Below are positions 47,335 through 57,614 of a stretch of DNA of 64,000 bases, piece after piece. Under the pieces are notes generated by a model. That model saw only the letters and a list, made by a program, of their open reading frames with translations, ran no database searches and had not been told where the DNA came from. This stretch comes from Pseudoalteromonas arctica A 37-1-2 (GTDB taxonomy: Bacteria > Pseudomonadota > Gammaproteobacteria > Enterobacterales > Alteromonadaceae), in NCBI RefSeq assembly GCF_000238395.3, contig NZ_CP011025.1:2976001-3040000 (forward strand), given 5' to 3'. How positions within the stretch are numbered: the stretch's first letter is position 1; each line of letters opens with the position of its first letter. The position numbers were made by a program, and so were the translations under genes.

Positions 47335-47600
47335 AGGGCGTGTTGATCTTTGTGGATTGAAATTTGTTCAATCTAGGGGCGATTAAATCGCGGCGCGAGG
47401 TTTGTAACCTAGTGGGCTAAGTAAAAACTGAGCAACAAAGAGTTAATCGTCCCTAGAAAGAACCCAAAGGGCAGCACATGTTTGGTCTTTATGCTGCGTT
47501 ATCGCCTATTTATGGGGAATAACCACACTACATAGGCTCCGCCTTGCCTAAAAACCAAACATGCTGCTGCAAAATCAATCACGAAAGGTCAACACGCCCT
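47335..47600. mobile_element. MITE-like element, 266 bp, no coding capacity
   Basis: The two ends are inverted repeats: AGGGCGTGTTGA is identical, then TCTTTGTGGATTGA against CCTTTCGTGATTGA. Inside are two more inverted pairs, CTAGGGGCGATTAA (47373-47386) with TTAATCGTCCCTAG (47443-47456), and GCAGCACATGTTTGGT (47471-47486) with ACCAAACATGCTGCTGC (47554-47570). No ORF and no clear target duplication. It forms the last codons and stop of the adjacent trmB-like gene. Confidence 0.75.
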
Positions 47601-48266
47601 AGGTAAGTTAATAACGAGCCGGTGGCTTTGCTGGCCACTGGCCCAGTATTTACGCTCAAAAGGCGTAATTGCATCGTCTGACTCATAAAGCGTTACATTG
47701 CAAGGGTTGCCTGTTAATTCAAGCGCCCGAGCAAACTCCTTAACGTAAATATCCCAATTGCTGCGCACTTCTAATTTTCCACCTAACTTAACGATAAATG
47801 GAAAAATAGCCGCGCCATGCCAGCGTCTACGAATATGCTTAGATTTAGGCCACGGGTTTGGATACAACAAATAATGGTGCGTAGGTTGCCAATTAGCAGC
47901 AACCGCTAAACGCCAAAAGTCATTTAAGTCTGCTTGCACTAAGATGTACTGACCACTGTCGGTTTGCTTATATTCAACATCGTGCTTATCTAATCGGTGC
48001 GACGATTTATCAATACCAATTATAAGTGCATCAGGGTGGCGCTTAGCTAAGTTAGCTGAGCTTTCACCTACGCCACAACACGAGTCTAAAATAAGCGGGC
48101 CACTAAAGGCTTGTACTTTAGCATTAACCTCGTCAAATGCGGCTTGGGTGTGTGCTGCAATTGGCTTTTTAAATTCAGCATCTAAGTGCTTATTTACTAT
48201 TTCATCAAGCTTTTCGTGAATACCCGCTTGATTAGATACAATACTACGTGAATTTGCATCACTCAT
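47589..48266 (-). CDS. TrmB-like SAM-dependent methyltransferase
   Basis: A 225-residue methyltransferase related to TrmB, the tRNA guanine-N7 enzyme. SAM motif: LILDSCCGVGESSANLA. The signature YPNPWPKSKHIRRRWHG replaces the TrmB FPDPWPKKRHHKRR. Position-specific differences (Asn for Asp, an extra N-terminal helix region) suggest a TrmB paralogue, not certain to be the housekeeping enzyme. Its last residues (RAC) and TGA stop come from the terminal repeat of the neighbouring MITE. It starts one base from the ABC permease stop, so it is the last gene of that operon. Confidence 0.8.
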   Translation of the reverse strand: MSDANSRSIVSNQAGIHEKLDEIVNKHLDAEFKKPIAAHTQAAFDEVNAKVQAFSGPLILDSCCGVGESSANLAKRHPDALIIGIDKSSHRLDKHDVEYKQTDSGQYILVQADLNDFWRLAVAANWQPTHHYLLYPNPWPKSKHIRRRWHGAAIFPFIVKLGGKLEVRSNWDIYVKEFARALELTGNPCNVTLYESDDAITPFERKYWASGQQSHRLVINLPRAC

Positions 48267-49033
48267 TAGTGTCTTAGCCCCACACCTTTTTTGATCAATG
48301 TAAGCGCTAATGTAAATAACGCTGTTATAAATACTAAAATAACCCCAAGAGCCACGCTCAAATCAACATCCGACACACCTAAAAAGCCATAACGAAATGC
48401 GTTAACCATATAAATTATAGGGTTGATTTGTGATACATTCTGCCAAAATTCAGGCAGCAACGTAATTGAATAAAATACACCGCCTAAGTAAGTTAATGGC
48501 GTTAGTATGAAGGTGGGGATAATGCTTATATCGTCAAAACTGTTTGCGTAAATTGCATTAATTAAACCACCTAAAGCAAACACAGCTGAGGTTAAAATAA
48601 CCGTCGCAATAATTACAAAAATATTATGAATTTGAATATCAACAAATAATAACGACACACAGGTAACTATAAAGCCCACCATAATACCGCGCGTCATACC
48701 GCCCCCCATATAACCTAGAACAATGATGTAGTTAGGTACAGGTGCAACTAAAAGCTCTTCAATGCTTTTTTGAAACTTTGTTGAGTAAAAACTAGAGGCT
48801 ACGTTGGAATAGGAATTAGTAATGACTGACATCATTATAAGGCCAGGTACAATAAACTCCATATAACTAAAGCCGCCCATGTCGCCAATGCGTGAACCAA
48901 TTAAGTTACCAAAAATAACAAAATATAAGCTCATCGTAATTGCTGGCGGTACTAAAGTTTGCACCCAAATACGTAAAAAACGAATGCACTCTTTAATCCA
49001 TAAACTCTTTAAGGCTACGCCATATTTAAACAT
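48266..49033 (-). CDS. ABC-2 type transporter permease (YadH-like)
   Basis: A 255-residue ABC-2 permease with six membrane helices. It has the N-terminal WIKECIRFLRIWVQTLVPP amphipathic part and FIVPGLIMMSVITNSYSNV. It pairs with the ATPase encoded immediately upstream. The YadGH-type exporter has no firmly known substrate. One base overlaps the next gene's start. Confidence 0.88.
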   Translation of the reverse strand: MFKYGVALKSLWIKECIRFLRIWVQTLVPPAITMSLYFVIFGNLIGSRIGDMGGFSYMEFIVPGLIMMSVITNSYSNVASSFYSTKFQKSIEELLVAPVPNYIIVLGYMGGGMTRGIMVGFIVTCVSLLFVDIQIHNIFVIIATVILTSAVFALGGLINAIYANSFDDISIIPTFILTPLTYLGGVFYSITLLPEFWQNVSQINPIIYMVNAFRYGFLGVSDVDLSVALGVILVFITALFTLALTLIKKGVGLRH

Positions 49034-49963
49034 TTATTCGCCCCGCCCTTGCTCTAGTAATCCAACAAATAACTCTTCTAATCTGTTTGCTTTATTTCGC
49101 ATACTCAATACAGTATTACCTTGAGTTGTTAATGCACTAAAAACCGCATTTAAGCCTTGAGACTTAGCGACTTCCACTTCAACAGTATGATCGTCCGTCA
49201 TGGTAAATTTATAGCCTTCAAGCGTTACAGGGCTTGCTGGCATCTTTAAATCTAAAATAAAGGTTTCTTTATCAAGTTTTGCAAGCAGTGCTTTAATGGT
49301 GGTGTTTTCAACAATTCGACCAGAATCAATAATAGCAATGTTTTTACACAGCAACTCTGCTTCTTCAAGGTAGTGTGTAGTTAAAATAATAGTGACGCCT
49401 TGCTCATTTATTTGGCGTAAAAAATCCCACATTGAACGACGAAGTTCTATGTCTACACCAGCTGTTGGCTCATCAAGTATAAGTAGCTTGGGTTCGTGCA
49501 TAAGCGCACGTGCAATCATTAATCGGCGTTTCATACCGCCTGAAAGCGTACGTGCTTGTTTGTCTTTTTTCTCAAGTAAGCCAAGTTGCGCTAAGTACTT
49601 ATCTGCGCGTTTATGAGCTTCAGCGCGTGGCACACCATAATAACCTGCTTGATTAACAAGTATTTGGCTAAGTGTTTCAAATTGGCTAAAATTAAACTCT
49701 TGCGGCACTAAGCCTAAATGCGCTTTAGCGGCTTCTAAATCAGTGTCAATGTTACAACCGAATACTTCTACTTTGCCCTTTGTTTTATTAACAAGTGACG
49801 AAATAACACCAATAGTGGTTGATTTACCTGCTCCGTTTGGACCAAGTAAAGCAAAAAAGTCGCCCTCATGAACTTGTAAATCAACGCCTTTAATAGCCTC
49901 AACACCATTTTTATAAACCTTGGTAAGGCCTTCTATATTTAAAGCAATATTTTGCTTATTCAT
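49034..49963 (-). CDS. ABC transporter ATP-binding protein (YadG-like)
   Basis: A 309-residue ABC ATPase: Walker A LLGPNGAGKST, Q-loop VPQEFNF, signature LSGGMKRRLMIARALMH, Walker B LLILDEPTAGVD, and H-loop TTHYLEEAE. It powers the adjacent permease. It starts at the ubiX stop and may share a transcript with mpl and ubiX. Confidence 0.92.
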   Translation of the reverse strand: MNKQNIALNIEGLTKVYKNGVEAIKGVDLQVHEGDFFALLGPNGAGKSTTIGVISSLVNKTKGKVEVFGCNIDTDLEAAKAHLGLVPQEFNFSQFETLSQILVNQAGYYGVPRAEAHKRADKYLAQLGLLEKKDKQARTLSGGMKRRLMIARALMHEPKLLILDEPTAGVDIELRRSMWDFLRQINEQGVTIILTTHYLEEAELLCKNIAIIDSGRIVENTTIKALLAKLDKETFILDLKMPASPVTLEGYKFTMTDDHTVEVEVAKSQGLNAVFSALTTQGNTVLSMRNKANRLEELFVGLLEQGRGE

Positions 49964-50583
49964 TACTTACCCTCACCATAACCCCAACGTTTTGTTAGGT
50001 TATGTTCAATATTTAAATGATCTAAAATTCTCGCCACCATAAAATCAACTAAGTCTTCAATACTCTGTGGCTTATGATAAAAACCAGGTGCTGCTGGCAT
50101 TATGGTCACACCTAAACGAGATAATTTAAGCATGTTTTCTAAATGGATTTCGTTAAATGGTGTTTCGCGTGGCACTAAAATTAGCTGACCGCGCTCTTTA
50201 ATAACTACATCGGCAGCGCGCTCTAATAAATTATCTGACGCCCCTACTGCAATTGCAGAAACCGACCCAGCACTACACGGGCATACCACCATTTTTTTAG
50301 GTGCAGCAGAGCCCGAAGCTACAGGGCTAAACCAGTTATCTTTACCATATACTTTTAGTTGCTCAGGTTTAGCATTAAACAGCGCACTTAACTGCTCAGT
50401 TGCTTTGTCTTCATTACCAGATAGCTTTATGTTTGACTCTGTATCAAGTACCACTCGCGCTGCACTTGAGATAAGTACGTAAACTTGAAATTGCTGCTCA
50501 AGCAATACTTCAAGTAACCTCAAACCATAAGGCGCACCTGATGCACCGCTAAAAGCGAGCGTAATTCTATCTTTAAATTGCAC
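49963..50583 (-). CDS. ubiX: Flavin prenyltransferase UbiX
   Basis: UbiX joins a dimethylallyl group to FMN, making the prenylated cofactor of the decarboxylase UbiD in ubiquinone synthesis. The 206-residue protein has [20 protein letters not shown] (FMN site), [21 protein letters not shown] and [19 protein letters not shown], all diagnostic. It follows mpl with one base between, as in other gammaproteobacteria. Confidence 0.95.
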   Translation of the reverse strand: MQFKDRITLAFSGASGAPYGLRLLEVLLEQQFQVYVLISSAARVVLDTESNIKLSGNEDKATEQLSALFNAKPEQLKVYGKDNWFSPVASGSAAPKKMVVCPCSAGSVSAIAVGASDNLLERAADVVIKERGQLILVPRETPFNEIHLENMLKLSRLGVTIMPAAPGFYHKPQSIEDLVDFMVARILDHLNIEHNLTKRWGYGEGK

Positions 50584-50584
50584 A

Positions 50585-51940
50585 CTATTCTCCGCTGTAT
50601 TTATCAGCTAAACCATCAACAAGGTGTTGATGAAGGCCATTAAAACCGCCATTGCTCATAATTAAAATATGTTGATTAGGCTCAATATTTTCAAGCACTG
50701 TATCAATAATTGTTTGTGTACTGTTAAAGCACTGCATACCGGCTTTATCTGCTTGCTCTTTTAGCGACCAATTTAGATTCTCTGGTTCAAAAAGTAGTAC
50801 ATCGTCAGCATCGCGCAGTGAATCTAGTAATGTATATTGGTGCACGCCCATTTTCATGGTGTTTGAGCGCGGCTCTAAAATAGCGATAATTTTTTCATCG
50901 CCTACTTTTGCACGCAATCCTGCAAGCGTTGTTTTAATTGCTGTTGGGTGATGTGCAAAATCGTCATACACTTTAATATTATTTATATCAGCCTTTAGCT
51001 CCATGCGCCTTTTAGGGCTAATAAACTCACCTAAAGCATCAATACTATGATCAACAGCTATACCTACATGGCGCGCTGCTGCGATAGTCATAATCGCATT
51101 TTTAACATTATGCTCACCAAATGCTTGCCAGCGAACTGTGCCCTGCTTTTCGCTATTTAAAAGTACATCAAACTCACTGCCATCGGCTTTTATTAACTCA
51201 TAGCTCCAGTCACCACCTAGAGTTTCACTTTCGCTCCAAAGCCCTTGTGCTATTACATCGTTAAGCGCGACATCTTGCTTTGGCCAAATTACTTTGCCGC
51301 TTTGAGGTAATGTACGCATTAAGTGATGAAATTGTTTTTTTATTGCGTTTAAATCTTCAAAAATATCAGCGTGATCAAATTCAAGGTTATTTAAAATAAG
51401 TGTACGCGGAAGGTAATGTACAAACTTACTGCGCTTATCAAAAAAAGCAGTATCGTATTCATCCGCTTCTATAACAAAAAAAGGCGTTTCGCCCACTTTT
51501 GCCGATACACCAAAATTTTGCACTATGCCGCCAATTAAAAACCCTGGCTTTAAACCTGCGTACTCTAAAACCCACGCAAGCATACTTGCTGTGGTTGTTT
51601 TACCATGCGTACCGGCTACAGCAAGTACCCACGAGTTTTGTAATAGGTTATGTTTAAGCCATTCAGGGCCAGATGTATAAGACAAGCCTTTATCAAGCAC
51701 ATATTCAACACACGGGTTACCACGGCTCATTGCATTACCGATAACTACCATATCTGGTTTTGGTTCTAATTGAGATACGTCGTAGCCTTGAGTCAGTTCA
51801 ATGCCGAGCTCTTCAAGTTGCGTACTCATTGGCGGGTAAACGTTTTGATCAGACCCTGTTACCTTATGACCCAACGATTTTGCAATGGCTGCGATACCGC
51901 CCATAAACGTGCCACAAATGCCCAAAATATGTATATGCAT
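50585..51940 (-). CDS. mpl: UDP-MurNAc:L-Ala-D-Glu-meso-DAP ligase
   Basis: Mpl re-attaches recycled murein tripeptide to UDP-MurNAc. The 451-residue protein has the MurC-like Rossmann start [20 protein letters not shown], the P-loop [36 protein letters not shown] motif ([19 protein letters not shown]) and [19 protein letters not shown]. Known length and motif set. First gene of the mpl-ubiX-yadGH-like group. Confidence 0.95.
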   Translation of the reverse strand: MHIHILGICGTFMGGIAAIAKSLGHKVTGSDQNVYPPMSTQLEELGIELTQGYDVSQLEPKPDMVVIGNAMSRGNPCVEYVLDKGLSYTSGPEWLKHNLLQNSWVLAVAGTHGKTTTASMLAWVLEYAGLKPGFLIGGIVQNFGVSAKVGETPFFVIEADEYDTAFFDKRSKFVHYLPRTLILNNLEFDHADIFEDLNAIKKQFHHLMRTLPQSGKVIWPKQDVALNDVIAQGLWSESETLGGDWSYELIKADGSEFDVLLNSEKQGTVRWQAFGEHNVKNAIMTIAAARHVGIAVDHSIDALGEFISPKRRMELKADINNIKVYDDFAHHPTAIKTTLAGLRAKVGDEKIIAILEPRSNTMKMGVHQYTLLDSLRDADDVLLFEPENLNWSLKEQADKAGMQCFNSTQTIIDTVLENIEPNQHILIMSNGGFNGLHQHLVDGLADKYSGE

Positions 51941-52191
51941 ATACTTTCCTTAAGTCGTGCGCTCACTTTACAGCTATGCAAAGTTTAATGGCGCTATAAT
52001 GCCAAAATTCGTGCTTAGTTACTATGTACGTCTGCACAATTCACTCGTGCCAAAAACACGTTAATTAGTTTTTTAAACGCTAAAAATCAAAAAATAGGCA
52101 CGTTCACCTACCCTGTATTGCTTTTAATCAATTATTATCAATGTTATAAACCAGCTTGCTGTATAACTTTAAAACTTAAAAAGGACTTAAT

Positions 52192-52980
52192 ATGAAAAAA
52201 CTATTCTTTATAGCCTGTATTTTACTTAGTCAAAAAAGCTTTGCTTTGGAATTTGCTAAGTACCCAATAGAACTAAGTTCGGGCGAAGGCGTTAATGTTG
52301 TTATTGCCCCCACAACAGATAAAAAACAAGCTTTAATAAAAGTAACAGGCATAAACCATGATATTGATGGCATCGTATTTTTAACCGATTTAAAACCTCA
52401 TGGTAGTAATAAAGCTTACAAATATACTTACGATGGTACACAAAGAAGTTTAGTAAGTGTTGAGGAAGGCTACCGCTGTTGCTCTTACAATCTTTATATT
52501 CCAGACACTCATGATGGAATTTACTTATCAAAAAAAGAAGAGTCAAACCCTGCCATTGTTGAAGACTTAAAAGCGCAATACGATCAACAATTAAATAAAG
52601 GTACTCAAGCTAAACTAGCGAAGTTTAATCGTGAAAAGCATTTAGGGTATCAACAAAAAAATATAGCTACCGCTAATAGCGAAATAGATAAGCAATGCGG
52701 ATTAAAAATAAATACCAATGTTGATTGGGAAAGCATTGATGATGAAAACCTAAAAGAATATCCAGTGGGTTCATTTTGTGCACAAGTTGCAAACGAAATG
52801 GCATACATGTGCGAAAAAGACCAAAGTTTTAAAAACGACATAGCTCAGTTCAATGCTATCGAATGTAAATTTACTAATGAGCTAAAACTACGTAAAAATG
52901 GTAATACACTTATATTTAAAACAGCGCCAAAAGCCGCTAACCAACGCCGTTTTATTGAAGCTTATTTATTAAATTTATAA
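52192..52980 (+). CDS. Hypothetical secreted protein
   Basis: A 262-residue protein with a signal peptide (about 1-18, ACILLSQKSFA|LEF). The mature part is lysine- and asparagine-rich with a cysteine pair in GYRCCSYNLYIPD and further cysteines. No domain recognised. Codon use and a clean ribosome site (AAAAAGGAC) support a real gene. It is a single gene between mpl and uppP. Confidence 0.65.
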   Translation: MKKLFFIACILLSQKSFALEFAKYPIELSSGEGVNVVIAPTTDKKQALIKVTGINHDIDGIVFLTDLKPHGSNKAYKYTYDGTQRSLVSVEEGYRCCSYNLYIPDTHDGIYLSKKEESNPAIVEDLKAQYDQQLNKGTQAKLAKFNREKHLGYQQKNIATANSEIDKQCGLKINTNVDWESIDDENLKEYPVGSFCAQVANEMAYMCEKDQSFKNDIAQFNAIECKFTNELKLRKNGNTLIFKTAPKAANQRRFIEAYLLNL

Positions 52981-52990
52981 GCTGAGTTTA

Positions 52991-53029
52991 AAACCAAAAA
53001 AAGCACCTAAAGGTGCTTTTTTTGGTTTT
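52991..53029. terminator. Bidirectional terminator, secreted protein / uppP
   Basis: AAAACCAAAAAAAGCACCT-AA-AGGTGCTTTTTTTGGTTTT, a long stem with A/T arms between convergent genes. Confidence 0.85.
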
Positions 53030-53044
53030 ACTAATTAAGTTTGT

Positions 53045-53845
53045 TTATAGCGTTAAAAATACAATCAAACCGACACCTAGTAATAAACGATATATTACAA
53101 ATGGCAACATACCCATTCGCTCTATTACTTTTAAAAACATAAATATACATGCATAAGCCGATAAGAACGATAGCACCACACCAAGCAATAATGTATTCCA
53201 ATCAACTACATGGTCACCCAGTGCAAGCTCTGCAATATAATAAAGCCCCATCATAGAAATAATCGGAATCGCTAGTAAAAACGAAAAACGCGCTGCGCTT
53301 TGCTTATTCATACCCAACATTAAACCAGCGGTCATCGTGATACCTGATCGAGAAGTACCCGGGATCATTGCAACAGCTTGTGCGAAACCAATGATAAGTG
53401 CCGTTTTCCAATTGAGCTGATAAATAGTTTTAATTTGTTTCCCTTTTGCATCCGCGTACCAAAGCAACAAACCAAATACAATCGTGGTAGTAGCAATTAC
53501 CCAAGCGCTTCGCAAATATAACTCAATAAAGTCTTTTAAAAGTAAACCTAAAATAGCGGCAGGCACTGTACCTAGTATAATCCACCAGCCTAATTTACTG
53601 TCATCGGTAGTGCCTTGCTTACCAAAAGATTTAAACCATGCGCTTAGTATATCTACTACCTCTTTGCGAAAATAAATAACAACGGCAATTAAAGTACCAA
53701 CATGTACTGCTACGTCAAACGCAAGCCCTTGATCTTCCCAGCCTAAAATTTGCGATGGGAGAATTAAATGCGCTGAACTCGATATTGGTAAAAACTCAGT
53801 AAATCCCTGTATGAGGGCTAAAATAATTATTTCGATGATACTCAT
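53045..53845 (-). CDS. uppP: Undecaprenyl-diphosphatase
   Basis: UppP (BacA) dephosphorylates undecaprenyl diphosphate to recycle the cell-wall lipid carrier. The 266-residue multi-spanning protein has [20 protein letters not shown] and [20 protein letters not shown], the two catalytic motifs. Its ATG overlaps the folK stop by four bases. Confidence 0.96.
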   Translation of the reverse strand: MSIIEIIILALIQGFTEFLPISSSAHLILPSQILGWEDQGLAFDVAVHVGTLIAVVIYFRKEVVDILSAWFKSFGKQGTTDDSKLGWWIILGTVPAAILGLLLKDFIELYLRSAWVIATTTIVFGLLLWYADAKGKQIKTIYQLNWKTALIIGFAQAVAMIPGTSRSGITMTAGLMLGMNKQSAARFSFLLAIPIISMMGLYYIAELALGDHVVDWNTLLLGVVLSFLSAYACIFMFLKVIERMGMLPFVIYRLLLGVGLIVFLTL

Positions 53846-54330
53846 GGGTTAGAAAACTCCACCTTCCATAGCTTTTGTTGAGGGTTATTATATTCATTCC
53901 ATAACTGCGCAATCGTTTGCTTAGCTACAGGATGATAAAAATCTGGGGCAACCTCACTCAGAGGTTGTAATACAAATGCATTTTTAGTTATTTCATCACG
54001 TGGTAATTGCGCTGGGGAGTCGCAAATTACATCATCATAAAACAGTAAATCTAAATCGAGCGTTCGTGGACTAAATTTTTTATCGTTCGCTGTACGCCCA
54101 TTATCACGCTCTATTTGTTTTAATAAAGCGCATACATCAGCAAGCGACATATCAGTTGTAGCGCCAACTACTGAATTATAAAAATTATTGCCAGCAAACC
54201 CAACTGCTTCACTTTCAAAAACAGACGAGTGCACAATGTGCTCAAAGTGCTGCTTAAGTGCAATTAATGCACATTGTATATAATGTGCTTTATTTATATT
54301 TGACCCTAGGCTGATATAAATTTGAGCCAT
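53842..54330 (-). CDS. folK: HPPK, folate synthesis kinase
   Basis: 6-hydroxymethyl-7,8-dihydropterin pyrophosphokinase, making the activated pterin for dihydropteroate synthase. 162 residues. [21 protein letters not shown] begins the fold; [12 protein letters not shown] and [16 protein letters not shown] and [20 protein letters not shown] follow. It is the second folK-type gene to expect in such genomes; another often sits with panBC. It is directly after folB. Confidence 0.93.
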   Translation of the reverse strand: MAQIYISLGSNINKAHYIQCALIALKQHFEHIVHSSVFESEAVGFAGNNFYNSVVGATTDMSLADVCALLKQIERDNGRTANDKKFSPRTLDLDLLFYDDVICDSPAQLPRDEITKNAFVLQPLSEVAPDFYHPVAKQTIAQLWNEYNNPQQKLWKVEFSNP

Positions 54331-54690
54331 TTAGTCAGTTGCCTTAACACGTGTAATTTCAACACCCACAGTTTGTGCTTGTGCTACAGCTGCAGGTTTA
54401 CTTACTCTTATAGTAACTTGTGGCGTATTAAACTCGCTTAAAATAATCTCAGCCAACTGCTCAACCAAAGTCTCTAGCAACTCAACAGGTTTTGCAGTGC
54501 AGTGCTTAATAACGCGTTCGCTTACTTTTGAGTAATCCAGTGCTAAATTAATATCGTCATTTTCGGCTGCAGGCTTAATATCACTAAGCATTTCAATATC
54601 AAAATAAAGGCTCTGTTTACTTTCTTTTTCAAAGTCGTACACTCCAATAATAGTGTCGACGTGCAATTGAGATATAAAAACCTTATCCAT
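54331..54690 (-). CDS. folB: Dihydroneopterin aldolase
   Basis: FolB cleaves dihydroneopterin to hydroxymethyl-dihydropterin. The 119-residue protein begins MDKVFISQLHVDTIIGVYDFE and has LALDYSKVSERVIKH and PVELLETLVEQLAEIILSEF. GGAG six bases before this ATG decides the start; a longer frame was rejected. It leads folB-folK-uppP and diverges from plsY. Confidence 0.94.
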   Translation of the reverse strand: MDKVFISQLHVDTIIGVYDFEKESKQSLYFDIEMLSDIKPAAENDDINLALDYSKVSERVIKHCTAKPVELLETLVEQLAEIILSEFNTPQVTIRVSKPAAVAQAQTVGVEITRVKATD

Positions 54691-54920
54691 TGATACTCCA
54701 AATAACAACAAACGACTAAGCAACTATACAAAGCATCAATAAAATTAATACTGTATATGGTTTAGCCAGTGTTTAAATATGTGAAAATAACTTCTACAAT
54801 AGCAAGATAACTAAACTAGCTATTAAATAGCCTGTTAATAATTTTCACGATAAATTTTGCTGCCAATAATAGCTTAAAAGTACTATCAATTGGTATAGCA
54901 ATTAAAAAATAAGGAAGCGT

Positions 54921-55532
54921 GTGTTAGCCACTTTAATGTTTGTTTTAGCTTATTTACTTGGGTCGATTTCGTCGGCTATTTTAGTGTCGCGGTTGTTCAA
55001 ACTCCCTGACCCTCGTAATAGTGGTTCTAACAACCCAGGGGCTACAAATGTTTATAGATTAGGCGGAGCATTTCCGGCTTGCTTGGTTTTAGTGTTTGAT
55101 ATTTTAAAAGGAACTATTCCAGTATGGGGGGCTTATTTTTTAGAAGTTGAACCTTTAGAGCTTGGTTTAGTCGCTGTAGCAGCTTGCTTAGGCCATATGT
55201 ACCCACTGTTTTTTAGCTTCAAAGGCGGTAAAGCCGTAGCAACGGCATTTGGCTCATTATTACCTATTGGCTTATCATTGGCTGGTTTACTTGTATGCAC
55301 TTGGTTAGTTATAGTGGCAATAACACGCTATTCATCACTGGCAGCACTTGTAGCTGTATCTTTAGCGCCCTTATATACATGGCTAATAAAACCACTTTAT
55401 ACTCTTCCCGTTACTTTTATCACGCTGTTAATTATATTTCGTCACCGTACTAATATTATTCGACTATTTAGCGGGGAAGAACCAAAAGTGGGTGCTAAAA
55501 AAGCATCCACTGATGAAAACAAAAATATCTAA
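54921..55532 (+). CDS. plsY: Acyl-phosphate glycerol-3-phosphate acyltransferase
   Basis: PlsY acylates glycerol 3-phosphate with acyl-phosphate, the first step of phospholipid synthesis. The 203-residue protein has five or more membrane helices and the three loop motifs: [20 protein letters not shown] with [37 protein letters not shown], and [18 protein letters not shown] is chosen because of AAGGAA five bases before it; an ATG 15 bases later is possible. Confidence 0.94.
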   Translation: MLATLMFVLAYLLGSISSAILVSRLFKLPDPRNSGSNNPGATNVYRLGGAFPACLVLVFDILKGTIPVWGAYFLEVEPLELGLVAVAACLGHMYPLFFSFKGGKAVATAFGSLLPIGLSLAGLLVCTWLVIVAITRYSSLAALVAVSLAPLYTWLIKPLYTLPVTFITLLIIFRHRTNIIRLFSGEEPKVGAKKASTDENKNI

Positions 55533-55543
55533 AATATGAGTCA

Positions 55544-56557
55544 TTAAATCGGCTCAAGGCTATCTATTGGCCAGCGAGGTTTAGTTTTCATGTCAAGACT
55601 TGCAAACTGACCTGCTTTTAAACGTTGCATTCCTGCATAAGCAATCATTGCACCGTTGTCGGTACAAAATTCAGTACGCGGATAAAAAACTTCGCCTTTC
55701 ATACCTTTCATTACGCGTTCAAGCTGCAGTCGAAGCTGTGTATTTGCACTTACGCCACCGGCGATTACTAAACGCTTAATACCTGTTTGTTTAAGCGCTC
55801 GCTTGCACTTAATAACCAGCGTATCAATAACCGCTGTTTGAAATGCATGCGCTATATCAGCTTTAGTTTGATCGTCGTCGTCATTTTCACGAATAGTGAT
55901 TGATGCTGCAGTTTTTAAACCACTAAAACTAAAATCAAGACCTGGTTTGTCGGTCATCGGGCGAGGAAAAATAAAGCGCTTCGCAACGCCTTGTTCAGCC
56001 ATTTTAGCTAAGCGCGGACCTCCAGGGTAGTCAAGACCAAGTAACTTAGCCGTTTTATCAAAGGCTTCGCCTGCGGCATCATCAACTGACTCACCTAGTA
56101 CTTCGTATTGTCCAATACCCGCTACTTTAACCATCATGGTATGACCGCCCGATACAAGCAATGCAATAAACGGAAACTCAGGAATATTTTCTTCAAGCAT
56201 CGGAGCAAGTAAATGCCCTTCCATATGATGAACAGCAACAGCTGGAATATCCCAACCGTATGCTAATGAACGACCAATAGAAGTACCTACCAATAATGCA
56301 CCAACCAAACCAGGACCTGCGGTATAAGCAATGCCATCTAAATCTTCGGGGCCACAACCCGCTTGTGCAAAAGCTGCGTCTATAAGTGGTAGTGTTTTAC
56401 GAACATGATCGCGCGATGCAAGCTCTGGCACAACACCGCCATAATCAGCGTGTACTTTTACTTGGCTGTATAATTGATGAGCTAACAAGCCTTTTTCGTC
56501 ATCGTATATTGCAATACCCGTTTCATCACATGACGATTCAATACCTAAAATTCGCAC
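55544..56557 (-). CDS. tsaD: tRNA N6-threonylcarbamoyladenosine transferase
   Basis: TsaD moves threonylcarbamoyl onto A37 of ANN-decoding tRNAs, with TsaB and TsaE. The 337-residue protein has the start [20 protein letters not shown], the metal-binding [12 protein letters not shown], and [13 protein letters not shown]. It converges on plsY. Divergent rpsU, found next to tsaD in most gammaproteobacteria, is absent here. Confidence 0.96.
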   Translation of the reverse strand: MRILGIESSCDETGIAIYDDEKGLLAHQLYSQVKVHADYGGVVPELASRDHVRKTLPLIDAAFAQAGCGPEDLDGIAYTAGPGLVGALLVGTSIGRSLAYGWDIPAVAVHHMEGHLLAPMLEENIPEFPFIALLVSGGHTMMVKVAGIGQYEVLGESVDDAAGEAFDKTAKLLGLDYPGGPRLAKMAEQGVAKRFIFPRPMTDKPGLDFSFSGLKTAASITIRENDDDDQTKADIAHAFQTAVIDTLVIKCKRALKQTGIKRLVIAGGVSANTQLRLQLERVMKGMKGEVFYPRTEFCTDNGAMIAYAGMQRLKAGQFASLDMKTKPRWPIDSLEPI

Positions 56558-56594
56558 TGTATTTCTCCTGCCTTTAAAATTTCACTTTGCTGTT

Positions 56595-57185
56595 TTATAA
56601 CGTAAGACCAATATTAGTTTGACCATCTTCAAGGGCGAACTTTTTAAGTGCCTTTACGCTATCAGAGGTAATACGCCCCATATTTTCTACAAAATCAATT
56701 AGCTCACCTAATACTTCAATTTCGTATTGCATTAATGGATGCTCTCTAACTGCTGTGTTATCTGCAAGCTCCCCCTCAACAGTTAGTTGATATTCGATAA
56801 AACGCGCCACTGTTGCTTGAGAAATTTTACTGACACTAATGAACTCTTGCTCATCTTGCGCCATTAAACCATGCATTAAGCTAAGTAAAGACGTTGCAGC
56901 ATCAATAGCAGGGTAAGTACCAAACATATCAAAATCAGCAAGTTCAGGAACATTCGGTTCTATTTTTTCAACTTGTTTTTCGAGATCTATTTTACTTTTA
57001 GGCAGTAATATTTTTTCCCAACAAACATTAAGCGAATTACGAAGTAAGGTTTCATCACCAAACCCCGTTGCTTCGCTAAATAAACCGTAATTTGGCAGCA
57101 TTCGCTCTATTAAAGCACTTGCTAAAACAGCTTTTTGTAAATAGTTAAGCTCTCTAATACGCTGAAAATTATTTGCTTTAGTCAT
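56595..57185 (-). CDS. YjaG family protein (DUF416)
   Basis: A 196-residue all-helical protein that matches E. coli YjaG: LNYLQKAVLASALIERMLPN, FSEATGFGDETLLRNSLNVC, FDMFGTYPAIDAATSLLSLM and the ending ALEDGQTNIGL. Function unknown. Its start overlaps the end of the DUF2007 gene by eight bases, so the two form a unit. Confidence 0.88.
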   Translation of the reverse strand: MTKANNFQRIRELNYLQKAVLASALIERMLPNYGLFSEATGFGDETLLRNSLNVCWEKILLPKSKIDLEKQVEKIEPNVPELADFDMFGTYPAIDAATSLLSLMHGLMAQDEQEFISVSKISQATVARFIEYQLTVEGELADNTAVREHPLMQYEIEVLGELIDFVENMGRITSDSVKALKKFALEDGQTNIGLTL

Positions 57186-57531
57186 TCTTTAACGTCTCAC
57201 ACGACCAACAAAAATCAAATGTTGATCCATTATGCTCATTACAGTTAGGGCATACCCAATCTGGAGCGGATTGTTTTACTTGTTGATAGTTTACCAATAT
57301 TTGCCGCGCATGGCGCTCTTTTATCGCATAAACCTGCACACTAACTTGTGCTTGATCAAATGGAATTTCTCCCAATGCGCCTTGAAGCATCTCACCTTTT
57401 ATTTTGCATTCAATGCCACTGGTTTGTATTAAACCTTTAATAATATTAGCTTCAAGGGTATTTTCGGCTTTATAAATTGTAACCCATTGAAAAGAGCTAT
57501 CAGTTGAATTTTTATTATTAATATTTTGCAA
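57178..57531 (-). CDS. DUF2007 and zinc-ribbon protein
   Basis: A 117-residue protein. The first two-thirds (about 16-80) is a DUF2007 domain (VTIYKAENTLEANIIKGLIQ, then VSVQVYAIKERHARQIL), similar to PII-like folds. The C-terminus is a zinc ribbon with CPNC (about 94-97) and CWSC (about 108-111). It may sense or bind a ligand through the first part; nothing is known. It overlaps yjaG downstream. Confidence 0.8.
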   Translation of the reverse strand: MQNINNKNSTDSSFQWVTIYKAENTLEANIIKGLIQTSGIECKIKGEMLQGALGEIPFDQAQVSVQVYAIKERHARQILVNYQQVKQSAPDWVCPNCNEHNGSTFDFCWSCETLKND

Positions 57532-57614
57532 TATTCACCTCATTTATTTTGTGTTAACAATATCCTACGCTAAATTATTAGCATACTAATATGCTGCACT
57601 TTTAAGGAATAAAC

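Noticed and set aside
47335..47600. tRNA or small RNA gene in the gap between the EAL gene and the methyltransferase
   Set aside because: The symmetry is of a mobile-element type with terminal repeats, and no tRNA arms are visible.
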